Of a stretch of 64,000 nucleotides of DNA, positions 45,051-56,229 are shown piece after piece. The stretch comes from Geoalkalibacter sp. GTDB lineage: Bacteria; Desulfobacterota; Desulfuromonadia; Desulfuromonadales; Geoalkalibacteraceae. Location: contig NZ_JAUWAV010000004.1 in assembly GCF_030605225.1 (NCBI RefSeq), positions 1 through 64,000 on the forward strand, read 5' to 3'. Within the stretch, counting starts at the first letter, position 1. The number at the start of each line of letters is the position of its first letter. A program made the translations under genes and the position numbers. The notes under the pieces were generated by a model. The model did not search any database. It was given only the letters and a program-made list of their open reading frames with translations, and had not been told where the DNA came from.

Positions 45051-46286
45051 TCAGATGCCTTCGCGCAGCTTGCGAATCCGCTCGACCACGGGCGGATGGG
45101 AATAATGAAAGGCGGCGTACCAGGGATGGGGATGCAGGTTGGCGAGATTCTCCCGCGACAGCTTGACCAGCGCCGAAGCCAGCGCCCGCGGGTCACCGCC
45201 GAGTTCGCAGGCGAAGCGATCCGCCTGATACTCATCGCGGCGCGACACCCAGCTCGCCAGGGGCGTGAGGACAAACCCCGTCAGGGAAGCGAGCAGGGAG
45301 AGGATCATCAACTGGGCGAAAAACGAGGCCTGCTCCAGGCCCAGCAGTCCGGGCAGCACCTCCGCCGCCATGAGACGATGGGCGAGGAACAACCCGCCAA
45401 GGATCAGGACCTGCGCCCACAGCAGGCGCTTGAGCACATGACGTTTTTTCCAGTGGCCGACCTCATGGGCCAGGACGGCGAGGATTTCGTCCTGATCCAT
45501 CTGGGCGAGCAGGGTATCGAAAAGCACGATGCGCTTGACCCGGCCGATGCCGGTGAAATAGGCGTTGGAATGGCGGCTGCGGCGCGAGGCGTCGACCTGG
45601 AACACGCGGCTCACCCGCAATCCGGCTTTTTCCATCAGCGCGCGGATGCGCTCCTCCAGGCCCTCGACCCGGATCGGTGCGAACTTGAAGAACAGCGGCT
45701 CAATGACATAGGGCGAAAGGTACATGAGAAACAGGCTGAACAGGGCGAGAAACGCCCAGACCCACAGCCACCAGTGCTGCGGGTCGGCCTGCACCAGCCA
45801 CAGGGCGCCGCTCAGCAACAGACCGGAGAGGATCAGGGAGATGAGCGTGCCCTTGAGCAGATCGGCGAGCCACAGCCGCCAGGTCAGGGTGTTGAAGCCG
45901 AAACGCTCCTCGACGACGAAATGGCGATAGAGACTGAAGGGCACATCGAGTAGCCCGCGCGCCAGGCCCAGGCCGAAGAAAAAGAGCAGACCGGAGAGGA
46001 TGAAGGAGTCGCTGAACCCGGCGATCCAGCGATCATAGAGCCCGAGCAGCCCGCCAAAAAGAAAAATCCCCAGCAGCAGATTGCCCAGCAGGGATTCGCA
46101 CAGGGCCAGGCGGTCGCGGGCCAGGGTGTAGGCCGAGGTGCGGGCGAGCAATGCGGCGTCGACCTGACCGACGAATTCCGCCGGCACCTCCTGGCCGTGG
46201 CGCCGCAGGTGACGCAGATTGAGCGCATCGAGGACGTATTCGACGCACAACACCAGGACAAAGGCCGACAAAAGGATCCAGAACAT
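45051..46286 (-). CDS. M48-family membrane metallopeptidase (Ste24/CAAX protease-like)
   Basis: 411 residues. The zinc motif HEVGHWKKRH and the downstream EYQADRFACELGG ligand region are intact. Several membrane helices lie before the catalytic domain (ALVLCVEYVLDAL at the N-terminus, LLLGIFLFGGLLGLYD, LISLILSGLLLSGALWL, LWVWAFLALFSLFLMYL), the layout of Ste24-type endopeptidases rather than HtpX. N-terminal motif VVEERFGFNTLTWRLWLADLLKG is characteristic. It probably cleaves membrane-associated proteins. It is followed by the DUF2845 gene. Confidence 0.92.
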   Translation of the reverse strand: MFWILLSAFVLVLCVEYVLDALNLRHLRRHGQEVPAEFVGQVDAALLARTSAYTLARDRLALCESLLGNLLLGIFLFGGLLGLYDRWIAGFSDSFILSGLLFFFGLGLARGLLDVPFSLYRHFVVEERFGFNTLTWRLWLADLLKGTLISLILSGLLLSGALWLVQADPQHWWLWVWAFLALFSLFLMYLSPYVIEPLFFKFAPIRVEGLEERIRALMEKAGLRVSRVFQVDASRRSRHSNAYFTGIGRVKRIVLFDTLLAQMDQDEILAVLAHEVGHWKKRHVLKRLLWAQVLILGGLFLAHRLMAAEVLPGLLGLEQASFFAQLMILSLLASLTGFVLTPLASWVSRRDEYQADRFACELGGDPRALASALVKLSRENLANLHPHPWYAAFHYSHPPVVERIRKLREGI

Positions 46287-46318
46287 GGCGTGCGTCCCTT
46301 GCCGCTCAAAGCCGCGCT

Positions 46319-47620
46319 TCAGCGCATGGCGATGCGCTCGTCCGGGCCGTCCATCAGGTTGATGAGCTCCGCCACCCGCTGCTCGAACTGCTTGCGCCGC
46401 TCCTTGGGCACCGACACCGTCATGGGAATATCGGCGCGCATGGGGTCGACGGGACGGCCGCGCACGTGCAGCTCGAAATGCAGATGCGGGCCGGTGGAGC
46501 GGCCGGTGTTGCCCGAGAGGGCGATGCGCTCGCCGCGCTTGACGCTCTGGCCCTGCTTGACCAGGGTTTTGTGCAGATGCAGATAGCGCGTGGTGTAGTC
46601 GCCGCCGTGGCGGATTTCGACGTACTTGCCGGCGAAGGGATGGTTGTTGACGCGGGTCACGACCCCGTCTCCCGTGGCGAGCACGGGCGTGCCGATGGGC
46701 ATGGGAAAATCCGTGCCGTTGTGCGGCGCGACCCGACCGGTGACCGGATGAAGGCGCCGGGGATTGAAGGCGGAGCTGACCTTCAGGCGGCGTTCGCTGG
46801 GAAAGCGCAGAAATGCGCGCATGAGGCTTTCGCCGTTGTGGTCGTAGTAGTTGCCGTCGTCGCAGAGAAACGCCGAATGGACACGGTTGCGGCGCAGGAT
46901 GCGCACCGCCTCGATGCGGCTCTGACCGGTGGGTTCGCCCTCGACCAACTGCTGATGGCGAATGATCTGGAACTGGTCCCCCGCCTGCATGTCGCGCGCG
47001 AAGTTGAGCTGCTCGCGAAACAGGGTGGTGATCTGCGCCGCCTCACCCTCCGTCAGCCCGGCCTGCATGGCCGAAAGATAGAAACTGCCGTTGATTTCGC
47101 CGGCCAGCAGCTGCTGCTCCCATTCGCCGGGAATGAGGATTTCGTCGTACTCGAAGGTTTCGGCGTCGGCGCGCCGGTAAACGACGCGGCTGCCGGGATG
47201 GATGTAGAGTTCCATCTCCTCGAGGATGCGCGTTTCCTCGTTGAGATTGAAGGTCAAGACATGGCCGGGGCGCAAAATGTCCAGGGCGAGCAGCGCCTCG
47301 TCGGCGGCCAGGATCTGGTACATGGCGCTCTGGCCCAGGGCATAGCGCGAAAAGATCGAACTTAGGGTATCGCCGGGCTCGATGGCGTGAACAAAGTGGG
47401 TGGGGGGCAGTTGCGGTTCTTGGGGTTCATCGGCGGTTTGCTCGGCGACCAGGGCCAGGGAGGTGTCCTCCTCCAGGTCGGCGAGGTCGGTGGCTTCATC
47501 CTGGGGCCAGAACCAGACGGCGAGCAGCACCAGCAGCAGGGCCGCCAGGAAGCGGGACCGACGCCGCGGCTTGCGCTGCCGGTACTGGCGCGGCCTACGC
47601 GGAGAAATAATTTCCATCAT
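46319..47620 (-). CDS. M23-family murein endopeptidase with LysM-like domain
   Basis: 433 residues. A basic N-terminus and one membrane anchor (FLAALLLVLLAVWFWP, about 24-39), then a LysM/OapA-like segment (FVHAIEPGDTLSSIFSRYAL) and, at the C-terminus, an M23 LytM domain (APHNGTDFPMPIGTPVLATG, GKYVEIRHGG, YLHLHK, GNTGRSTGPHLHFEL) with the HxxxD and HxH zinc motifs. Resembles MepM (YebA), which cuts peptidoglycan cross-links for cell growth. The start is uncertain: two ATGs at 47620 and 47617 and only a weak ribosome binding site. Follows M48 by 32 bp in the reverse sense (upstream gene of it). Confidence 0.92.
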   Translation of the reverse strand: MMEIISPRRPRQYRQRKPRRRSRFLAALLLVLLAVWFWPQDEATDLADLEEDTSLALVAEQTADEPQEPQLPPTHFVHAIEPGDTLSSIFSRYALGQSAMYQILAADEALLALDILRPGHVLTFNLNEETRILEEMELYIHPGSRVVYRRADAETFEYDEILIPGEWEQQLLAGEINGSFYLSAMQAGLTEGEAAQITTLFREQLNFARDMQAGDQFQIIRHQQLVEGEPTGQSRIEAVRILRRNRVHSAFLCDDGNYYDHNGESLMRAFLRFPSERRLKVSSAFNPRRLHPVTGRVAPHNGTDFPMPIGTPVLATGDGVVTRVNNHPFAGKYVEIRHGGDYTTRYLHLHKTLVKQGQSVKRGERIALSGNTGRSTGPHLHFELHVRGRPVDPMRADIPMTVSVPKERRKQFEQRVAELINLMDGPDERIAMR

Positions 47621-47870
47621 ATGTGGTTTCCAACCTTAGAAAAATTCATTGAATTGAACGCCTTAGACAAGCGGCGAAGGATTTTTAGGGGGCAGTTTAA
47701 TCACTCTTGCGCCCCAAGGCAAGTATTCTTTAACAATCAATTTTCCTCCGCAACTCGGTGACGCCACGAGAACCCGCCTTGCCGCCCCTGCCGATCCTTG
47801 TTAGAATTTCTCGATATTTCCGGCCAATCCGACGCCCCAACGCCTGCCTTCCCGAGGAGTCACCGGTTCC

Positions 47871-50297
47871 ATGACCCAACGTTATGTGTGCATTCACGGC
47901 CACTTCTACCAACCTCCCCGGGAGAACCCCTGGCTCGAAGACGTCGAACTGCAGGATTCGGCCTTTCCCTTTCACGATTGGAACGAGCGCATCACCGCCG
48001 AGTGCTACCAGACCAACGCCGCGGCGCGCATCCTCAATCACCAGAACCTGATCATCGACATCGCCAACAACTACGAAAAAATCAGCTACAACTTTGGTCC
48101 GACCCTGCTCTCCTGGTTGGAGCGCCACCGCCCCGACACCTACCAGGCGATCATCGACGCCGATCTGAGCAGCCGCGCCCGCTTCGGCGGGCATGGGGCG
48201 GCGTTGGCGCAAGCCTACAACCACATGATCCTGCCCCTGGCCAACGCGCGCGACAAGCGCACCCAGGTGCGCTGGGGGTTGCGCGACTTCGAGGCGCGCT
48301 TCGGTCGCGGGCCCGAGGGCATGTGGCTGCCCGAAACCGCCGTCGACACCGAAACCCTCGAAGCCCTGGCCGCCGAAGGCATCGCCTTCACCATTCTCGC
48401 TCCCCATCAGGCCAAGGCGGTGCGCCGCCTCGGCGACCGGGAATGGCAGCCCCTCGCCCAACACCCCATCGACACGCGCCGCGCTTACCTCTGCCGCCTG
48501 CCCTCGGGGGCAAGCATCGCGCTGTTTTTTTACAACGGCGCCCTCTCCCAGGATGTGGCCTTCAGCGGGCTGCTCAACAACGGCGAGCATCTCGCCGAGC
48601 GACTGGTCGGCACCTTCTCCGAGGCGCGCCAGGCCGAACTCGCCCATATCGCCACGGACGGCGAGACCTACGGCCACCATCATCGTCACGGCGAAATGGC
48701 CCTGGCCTACTGCCTGCGCGTCATCGAGCGCGACCAGTTGGCCCGCATCACCATTTACGGCGAATTTCTCGCCCTGCACCCGCCCGAGCACGAAGTGCGG
48801 ATTCACGAGAACTCCTCCTGGAGCTGCGCCCACGGCGTGGAGCGCTGGCGGGCCGACTGCGGCTGCCGCATCGATCAGGGCAAGAACTGGCACCAGAAGT
48901 GGCGCAAACCCCTGCGCGCCGCCCTCGACTGGCTGCGCGACCGCCTGGCGCTGCTCTACGAGCGCGAGATGGCCCATCTCAGCGACGATCCCTGGGCGGC
49001 GCGCGATGTCTACATCGAGGTGCTGCTGGATCGCGAGGAAGAACGCGTCGCGGCCTTTCTGCACGGAATCAGCCGGCGGGAACTCGGCGCCGCCGAACGC
49101 ACGCGGCTGCTGCGGCTGCTCGAAATGCAGCGCCACGCCCTGCTCATGTACACCAGTTGCGGCTGGTTCTTCGATGAAGTCTCGGGCATCGAGACGATCC
49201 AGATCCTCGCCTACGCGAGCCGCGCCATTCAACTGGCCGAGGAGGCCTGCGGCGCGCGCCTGGAGGAGGAATTTCTCGCCTGGCTGGAAAAGGTGCCGAG
49301 CAACCTCGAAAAGCACCGCCAGGCCGCCGCCATCTATCGGCAGTTCGTCCAGCCCACCCGCCTCGATCTGCGGCGCGTCGCCGCGCACCACGCCATCGCC
49401 GCGGAATTCGAGGGCAACCACCGCCCCCACCGCATCTACAGCTACGAGGCGCACAATCTGGTCTACAACCAAGCCCGCGCCGGACGCATGGTGCTGGCCA
49501 CCGGCCGCACCCGGGTGCGATCGCAGATCACCTGGACCAGCGGCGACTACGTCTTCGCGGTCCTGCACTTCGGCGACCACAACCTCAGCGCCGGGGTGCG
49601 CGAATACCAGGGCGAGGCCGATCTGGCGCAGATGCAGCGCGACATCCAGTCCGCCTTCGAGCGCAGCGACCTCACGGACGTCATCCGCCTCATGGACCGT
49701 CATTTCGCCGAGCACACCTACAGCCTGCGCCATCTTTTCAAGGATGAGCAGCGCAAGGTTCTCGACCTCATCCTGCAAAAACCCCTGGAAGAAATCACCC
49801 AGACCTATCAGCAGATCTACGACAATCAGTTCGCCCTGCTGCGTTTTCTGCGCGACATCGGCACGCCGGCGCCGCGGGCTCTTCAGGCGCCCGCGGAATG
49901 CGTGGTCGGCACGCGCCTGCACCGATTGTTCGCCGCGCCCGGCCTCGACTTGATCGAGCTCAAACGCCTGGCGGCCGAGGCCGGGCGCCTCGGCCTGGAA
50001 CTCCAGGATCCGACCCTGGGATTCACCGCCGGACACCAGATCGCCCGACAGATGGAAAAGCTCGCGCGGGCGCCGCAGAACCTCGCCCTGGTCATCACCA
50101 TCAATGAAACCCTGGAGATTCTCGGCCGGCTGCCCATTCGCCTGGATTTGTGGCGGGCGCAAAACAGCTACTACGCCATCTGCCACCAGCTCTGCCCGAC
50201 CATCCAGAAATCCCTGCATGCGGGCGACACGACCCTGACCGAATGGTTCGAGCAGTTTCGCCTGCTCGGCCAGGCCCTCAAGGTGGGGATGATCTAA
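47871..50297 (+). CDS. GH57 glycoside hydrolase with DUF3536 domain
   Basis: 808 residues. The GH57 catalytic barrel starts at once (YVCIHGHFYQPPRENPW) and has GPEGMWLPETAVD and, later, HIATDGETYGHHHRHGE carrying likely catalytic acids. The C-terminal half is DUF3536. Proteins with this layout are common in Geobacter-like bacteria and next to glycogen genes; they probably act on alpha-glucans, though the exact reaction has not been shown to my knowledge. ATG 47871. It ends 5 bp before the convergent DUF523 gene without an obvious terminator between them. Confidence 0.9.
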   Translation: MTQRYVCIHGHFYQPPRENPWLEDVELQDSAFPFHDWNERITAECYQTNAAARILNHQNLIIDIANNYEKISYNFGPTLLSWLERHRPDTYQAIIDADLSSRARFGGHGAALAQAYNHMILPLANARDKRTQVRWGLRDFEARFGRGPEGMWLPETAVDTETLEALAAEGIAFTILAPHQAKAVRRLGDREWQPLAQHPIDTRRAYLCRLPSGASIALFFYNGALSQDVAFSGLLNNGEHLAERLVGTFSEARQAELAHIATDGETYGHHHRHGEMALAYCLRVIERDQLARITIYGEFLALHPPEHEVRIHENSSWSCAHGVERWRADCGCRIDQGKNWHQKWRKPLRAALDWLRDRLALLYEREMAHLSDDPWAARDVYIEVLLDREEERVAAFLHGISRRELGAAERTRLLRLLEMQRHALLMYTSCGWFFDEVSGIETIQILAYASRAIQLAEEACGARLEEEFLAWLEKVPSNLEKHRQAAAIYRQFVQPTRLDLRRVAAHHAIAAEFEGNHRPHRIYSYEAHNLVYNQARAGRMVLATGRTRVRSQITWTSGDYVFAVLHFGDHNLSAGVREYQGEADLAQMQRDIQSAFERSDLTDVIRLMDRHFAEHTYSLRHLFKDEQRKVLDLILQKPLEEITQTYQQIYDNQFALLRFLRDIGTPAPRALQAPAECVVGTRLHRLFAAPGLDLIELKRLAAEAGRLGLELQDPTLGFTAGHQIARQMEKLARAPQNLALVITINETLEILGRLPIRLDLWRAQNSYYAICHQLCPTIQKSLHAGDTTLTEWFEQFRLLGQALKVGMI

Positions 50298-50302
50298 ACC
50301 GC

Positions 50303-51253
50303 CTACACGTGGTTGCGCAATTGCAACTCCAGGGGATGGGGATTGAGGTAGTACTGGATCTTCAGATAGGGCTGGTCGTACTTGCGCACATAGTGGTTGA
50401 TCAGGGTGAGGGGCACGATGAGCGGCACGTGCCCGGCGCGGTAATGGTCGAAGGCTTCGAGCATTTCCTGCTTTTCATCGGCGCTCAGGTCGCGTTTGAA
50501 ATAGCCGAGCAGATGCTGCATGACGTTGATGTGTTTGCGCGCCGTGGTCTTGAGGCGCATGGCTTTCATCAGCAAGGCGAGATAGCGGCCGTAGAGCTCG
50601 TCCACGGCATGATCCTTGGCGGCGGCCACCAGCTTGCCCATCTCGCGGTAAGTTTCCGGGCTGTGGGCCAGCAGCAGCAGCTTGTGGCGGGTGTGAAAAT
50701 CAACCAGGCGGCCGCGGCTTCGGCCCTGCGCCGCCAGGTCGCGCCAGCGCTTGAAGGTGAAAATGCATTCGACGAAATTTTCGCGCAGCTTGTCGTCGTG
50801 CAGTCGGCCGTCTTCCTCCACCGGCACCAGGGGAAAGCGCTCCATGAAAATGCGCGCGAACACGCCCACGCCCTGCTTGGCGGGCACGCCGTTCTTGTCG
50901 TAGAGTTTGACCCTTTCCATGCCGCTGGAGGGTGAGCGCGCCTTGAAGATGAAGCCGCACAGGTTTTGCTCTTCCAGTTCATCGCAGCGACGCCGCGCCC
51001 AGGCCTCCATGCGCTCGGTGATGTCCTCGCCGCTCCTGGAAAACACCAGGCGCGGGTGCGCGGGATCACCCACCAGACGCAGGGTTTCGCGCGGAATGGG
51101 CAGGCCCACCTCGACCTCGGGGCACACGGGCACGAACTCCAGAAAGGCCCCGAGCACATCGCGGATCAGCCGGTCGAGCTGATGGCCGCCGTCATAGCGC
51201 ACATTTTCACCCAGCAGGCAGCTGCTGATGCCGATACGGATTTTTTCATTCAT
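50303..51253 (-). CDS. DUF523-DUF1722 fusion (TudS-like [4Fe-4S] protein)
   Basis: 316 residues. The N-terminal DUF523 domain carries three cysteines, C12 (ISSCLLGENVRYDGG), C44 (VCPEVEVG) and C99 (NLCGFIFKARSPSSG), plus E46 and the SPSSG serines. In the DUF523 desulfidase TudS three cysteines hold a [4Fe-4S] cluster that removes sulfur from thiouracil. The C-terminal half (from about 195: HTRHKLLLLAHSPETYREMG) is DUF1722, the YbgA domain. Whether this fusion desulfurates nucleobases is inference. ATG 51253; convergent with the GH57 gene. Confidence 0.88.
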   Translation of the reverse strand: MNEKIRIGISSCLLGENVRYDGGHQLDRLIRDVLGAFLEFVPVCPEVEVGLPIPRETLRLVGDPAHPRLVFSRSGEDITERMEAWARRRCDELEEQNLCGFIFKARSPSSGMERVKLYDKNGVPAKQGVGVFARIFMERFPLVPVEEDGRLHDDKLRENFVECIFTFKRWRDLAAQGRSRGRLVDFHTRHKLLLLAHSPETYREMGKLVAAAKDHAVDELYGRYLALLMKAMRLKTTARKHINVMQHLLGYFKRDLSADEKQEMLEAFDHYRAGHVPLIVPLTLINHYVRKYDQPYLKIQYYLNPHPLELQLRNHV

Positions 51254-51353
51254 GGCCTTTGCCCTTTCATCGAGACGGAAACAGCCGCGTGAGACGGATC
51301 GATGCGTCAGGCAGACAGTTTAACAGACCAGGCAAATGTCGACGGGAGATTTC

Positions 51354-52418
51354 ATGGCGCGCAAGCTGATTAAAAAACGCGGCAAGAAAGTCGGCGCCGC
51401 GCCCGGCACCCTGGTGCACGTCGGCGAACAAACCGGCATGGAAGCCAACCTCCGCGTCATCACCTACGACCGGGATACCCTCAAGGATCAGCGCATCACC
51501 GAGCCTTCCGCCTGCGTCGCCCTCAAGAACGGTCCCGCGATTTCCTGGATCAACGTCGACGCGGTACACGAGGTTCAACTGGTGGAAGCCCTGGGTCAGG
51601 GACTCGGCCTGCATCCCCTGGTCATGGAGGACATCCTCAACACCGACCAGCGCCCCAAGGTCGAAGCCTACGACGATTACCTCTACATCGTCCTCAAGAT
51701 GCTGATGTTCGATAAGCGCAGCCGCGAAATTCGGCCCGAGCAGCTCAGCCTGATTCTCGCCCGCCATTATGTCTTGTCCTTCCAGGAACGCCCGGGAGAT
51801 GTTTTCGATGGGGTGCGCGAGCGTCTGCGCACGGGGCGCCGCATTCGCTTTTTGGGCAGCGACTATCTCGCCTATGCCCTGCTCGATGCCATCGTCGACA
51901 ATTATTTTTCCCTACTCGAACAATGCGGCGACCAGATCGAACTCCTCGAGGAAGAACTCATCACCCGCCCGACCCCGGACACCCTCGCCCAGATTCATCA
52001 TTTCAAACGCGAGATGCTGCTGCTGCGCAAGGCCGTATGGCCCCTGCGCGAAGTGCTCGGCAATCTGACCCGCGAAGAAAATCCCCTGATCTGCGCCGAG
52101 ACCCGCCTTTTCCTGCGCGATGTCCACGACCACTGCATGCATGTGCTCGACACGGTGGAAACCTTGCGCGAGCTTCTGGCCGGCATGCTCGATCTGTATC
52201 TCTCCAGCCTGAGCAACCGCATGAACGAGATCATGAAGGTGCTGACCATCATGGCGACCATCTTCATTCCCCTGACCTTCATCGCCGGGGTCTACGGCAT
52301 GAATTTCGAGCACATGCCGGAACTCAGCTGGCGCTGGGGCTATCCGGCGGTGTGGCTGGTGATGATCGGCACCGCCGGAGGGCTGCTGCTGTTCTTTCGC
52401 CGCCGCAAGTGGCTTTGA
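51354..52418 (+). CDS. corA: CorA-type magnesium/cobalt channel
   Basis: 354 residues. The cytoplasmic domain (HPLVMEDILNTDQRPKVEAYDDYLYIVLKML) is followed by the long pore helix and two C-terminal membrane helices, with the signature YGMNFEHMPELSW between them. CorA forms a pentameric Mg2+ channel. The start at 51354 (MARKLIKKRG) has GGGAG; the frame opens at 51336. Followed by an ion transporter gene after 26 bp. Confidence 0.95.
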   Translation: MARKLIKKRGKKVGAAPGTLVHVGEQTGMEANLRVITYDRDTLKDQRITEPSACVALKNGPAISWINVDAVHEVQLVEALGQGLGLHPLVMEDILNTDQRPKVEAYDDYLYIVLKMLMFDKRSREIRPEQLSLILARHYVLSFQERPGDVFDGVRERLRTGRRIRFLGSDYLAYALLDAIVDNYFSLLEQCGDQIELLEEELITRPTPDTLAQIHHFKREMLLLRKAVWPLREVLGNLTREENPLICAETRLFLRDVHDHCMHVLDTVETLRELLAGMLDLYLSSLSNRMNEIMKVLTIMATIFIPLTFIAGVYGMNFEHMPELSWRWGYPAVWLVMIGTAGGLLLFFRRRKWL

Positions 52419-52444
52419 ATCGTCTCTTTTCCTGCTGAGTTGCC

Positions 52445-53656
52445 ATGGATTTTTCAATTCTGCTGGTCTTTCTCCTGGTCTATCTCGGCATGATCCTCGG
52501 CCGCCTGCCGGGGCTGGCCCTGGATCGCACCGGCGTCGCCCTGCTCGGCGCCCTGGCGCTCATCGCCCTGGAGATTCTCTCGCCCGAGCAGGCCTGGGAG
52601 TCCGTGGATGTCTCGACCATCGCCCTGCTCTTCGGGCTGATGGTGGTGTCGGCGCAGCTGCGCCTGGGCGGCTTTTACACCTGGGTGACGCGGCGCCTGG
52701 CTGAAATCGAGGTGGCGCCGCCCGCGCTGCTCGGCCTGCTCATCGTCGTCTGCGGGCTGCTCGCGGCGGTGCTGGCCAACGACATCGTGTGCCTGGCCAT
52801 GGCGCCCATGCTCGCCGAGGGTTGCGCGCGGCGCGGCCTCGATCCCAAGCCGTTTCTGTTGGCCCTGGCCTGCGCCGCCAATGTCGGCTCGGCGGCCACC
52901 CTCATCGGCAATCCGCAGAACATGCTCATCGGCCAGAGCCTGCAACTCTCCTTCACCGGCTATCTGCGCGACGGCGGTGTTCCCGCCCTGGCGGGGCTGG
53001 GGCTGGTGTGGCTGGTCATCGCCTGGTTGTTTCGCCATCGCTGGCACGCCGCGACCCCTATCCATGAGGTGCCCGCGCCGGCCTTCGACCGCTGGCAGAC
53101 GAGCAAGGGGCTCGCCGTCACCGCGCTGCTCATGCTCGCCTTTCTCTTCACCGACTGGCCGCGCGAAATCCTCGCCCTGGGCGCGGCGGGCCTGCTGCTG
53201 CTCAGTCGTCGCATGAAATCCCAGCACATCCTCGCCTTGATCGACTGGCAGCTGCTGGTGCTGTTCATCGGCCTGTTCGTCGTCAATCACGCCCTGGCGC
53301 AAAGCGGGATGCTGGCCGAAGCCCTCGCCGCCCTCAAGCAGGGCGGCATCGACCTGGCGGTCCCCGCCTGGCTGTTCGCGATGACGGCGGTGCTTTCCAA
53401 CCTGGTCTCCAACGTGCCGGCCGTCATGCTGCTGCTGCCCGTCGCCGACCACGCCCTGGCCGGGCCGATTCTGGCCCTTTCGAGCACCTTGGCCGGCAAT
53501 CTGTTCATCGTCGGCAGCATCGCCAACATCATCGTCGTCGATCAGGCGGCGCGCCTCGGTATCCACATCGGCTGGCGCGAACACGCGCGCATCGGCGTGC
53601 CGGTCACGTTGACGACTCTGGGCCTGGCGGCGCTGTGGTTGTGGTGGTTGGGGTAG
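52445..53656 (+). CDS. ArsB/SLC13-type anion permease
   Basis: 403 residues, about 11 membrane helices. Family marks are ANDIVCLAMAPMLAEG, AANVGSAATLIGNPQNMLIGQS and SNLVSNVPAVMLLLP, the two ANVGS..T..GNP.N and SN..SNVP motifs of the ArsB/CitMHS/SLC13 ion transporter superfamily. Substrate cannot be told from sequence; there are no ars genes nearby, so arsenite is doubtful. It sits between corA and the photolyase gene, all within 40 bp of each other, as one operon. Confidence 0.88.
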   Translation: MDFSILLVFLLVYLGMILGRLPGLALDRTGVALLGALALIALEILSPEQAWESVDVSTIALLFGLMVVSAQLRLGGFYTWVTRRLAEIEVAPPALLGLLIVVCGLLAAVLANDIVCLAMAPMLAEGCARRGLDPKPFLLALACAANVGSAATLIGNPQNMLIGQSLQLSFTGYLRDGGVPALAGLGLVWLVIAWLFRHRWHAATPIHEVPAPAFDRWQTSKGLAVTALLMLAFLFTDWPREILALGAAGLLLLSRRMKSQHILALIDWQLLVLFIGLFVVNHALAQSGMLAEALAALKQGGIDLAVPAWLFAMTAVLSNLVSNVPAVMLLLPVADHALAGPILALSSTLAGNLFIVGSIANIIVVDQAARLGIHIGWREHARIGVPVTLTTLGLAALWLWWLG

Positions 53657-53690
53657 GACGGCGGGGTCATCATCCAGAGGGAGAAACTTC

Positions 53691-55154
<1,464 letters not shown>

Positions 55155-55183
55155 TTTCTTGCCAACAGGGAGGTAAACGGCAA

Positions 55184-55230
55184 AACAAAAGAGCCTGCTT
55201 CTTTTCACAAAAGAAACAGGCTCTTTTGTT
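55184..55230 (+). terminator. Terminator after the photolyase gene
   Basis: AACAAAAGAGCCTG pairs with CAGGCTCTTTTGTT (14 bp perfect) and the loop itself pairs TTCTTTT with AAAAGAA, making one long hairpin ending in TTTTGTT. Confidence 0.9.
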
Positions 55231-55313
55231 CTCTACGTGGTCGGATCATTAGTGACCCCACGATAATTTTATCTTTCTGGTGGCGGCGTAAGCACCACCA
55301 ATCAAATAAAAAA

Positions 55314-55390
55314 TATCAATTAAGTGATACTTAAAAAGTAACGAAACATGACCAATATCATATTGCAATCATACCTTTTTGCGATATAAA
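55314..55390 (+). promoter_or_regulatory. Promoter and operators of the crp/fnr gene
   Basis: A likely promoter TTGCAA (55363) - 16 bp - TATAAA (55385) predicts a start near 55397. ATGAC-CAAT-ATCAT (55348-55361) has the FNR/CRP core TGA-N6-TCA and is centred near -42, where a class II activator binds. A perfect inverted pair TATCA-N6-TGATA (55314-55329) lies further upstream. The sequence around is much richer in A+T than the neighbourhood. Confidence 0.45.
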
Positions 55391-55465
55391 ATTGTTCTAA
55401 TTTCGTTTTTATTCAGCAATCATGAATTCCATAGCACCACCTGGCCCCACTGAAAGGGCACTGTC

Positions 55466-56212
55466 ATGGAAGAAAACTCTCAGTCGGCCACCAGCCAAAA
55501 TCCATCGATCTTTTCCGCCCATTTATGCCCTGAATGCTGTTGGCTGGACCAGCACCTTCTTGCAACCCTGCCAGAAAACGCATTGCTTGCTTGGCAAAAG
55601 ATCCAGAAGACCATCACTTATCCCCGCCGTGAAAAAATTTTCACCGAGGGCAGTGCCGCTGAGAATTTATACCTTTTGTGCGAAGGCCGCGTCAAAATTT
55701 CGCGCTCCCACGTCAGCGGCAATGCCTTGACCCTGCGGATATTACAGCCCGGCACATTTTTCGGCTTGCAGGTATTTACCAACACGGTACCAAGGCTGCG
55801 TTCCTGCACGGCGGAAGCTCTCGACAATGTCAAGGCACATCTAATCTCACGCGATGATCTGAGAGGTTTTCTTCTTCAACATCCCGCTTTCTGCTTCAGT
55901 CTTGTCGAACATCTGTCCGAGGAAATGCGTCGCCTTCAGGAGCGGCTGGCCGTCTTCGGATATGGCGATGGCCGCGAACGGCTCGCTTCCGTGCTCGTGG
56001 AACTCTCTGTCGCGCAGGCCAAGAGAACGCCTGCCGGGTTGCTGCTGCCTTCACGCTTGCGGCGGTCCGATCTCGCCGAATTGACAGGGCTTGCCACAGA
56101 AACGGTGATGCGGCTCATCGGCGCCATGAAAAACGAAGGTCTGTTGGCGACGATGGGACGTCGGTTGATCATCACAAACATCTCAAAGCTTGAAGAAATC
56201 GCAGGACACTAA
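55466..56212 (+). CDS. Crp/Fnr-family transcription regulator
   Basis: 248 residues. A cysteine-containing N-terminus (HLCPECCWLDQ, C21, C24, C25), a cyclic-nucleotide-binding-like beta roll (IFTEGSAAENLYLLCEGRVKI, LTLRILQPGTFFGLQ), a dimer helix and a C-terminal helix-turn-helix (RRSDLAELTGLATETVMRLIGAMKNEGLL). The recognition helix keeps the E..xR pair that reads TGA half-sites. The N-terminal Cys cluster might hold an iron-sulfur cluster as in FNR, but the spacing is not that of E. coli FNR. ATG 55466; 17 bp before the MFS/spermidine synthase gene, so it probably controls that operon. Confidence 0.88.
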   Translation: MEENSQSATSQNPSIFSAHLCPECCWLDQHLLATLPENALLAWQKIQKTITYPRREKIFTEGSAAENLYLLCEGRVKISRSHVSGNALTLRILQPGTFFGLQVFTNTVPRLRSCTAEALDNVKAHLISRDDLRGFLLQHPAFCFSLVEHLSEEMRRLQERLAVFGYGDGRERLASVLVELSVAQAKRTPAGLLLPSRLRRSDLAELTGLATETVMRLIGAMKNEGLLATMGRRLIITNISKLEEIAGH

Positions 56213-56229
56213 CCCACGAAAGGAGAATC

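Noticed and set aside
52445-53656. Arsenite pump annotation
   Set aside because: The fold family fits, but no arsenic genes are nearby and the neighbours are corA and photolyase; substrate left open.
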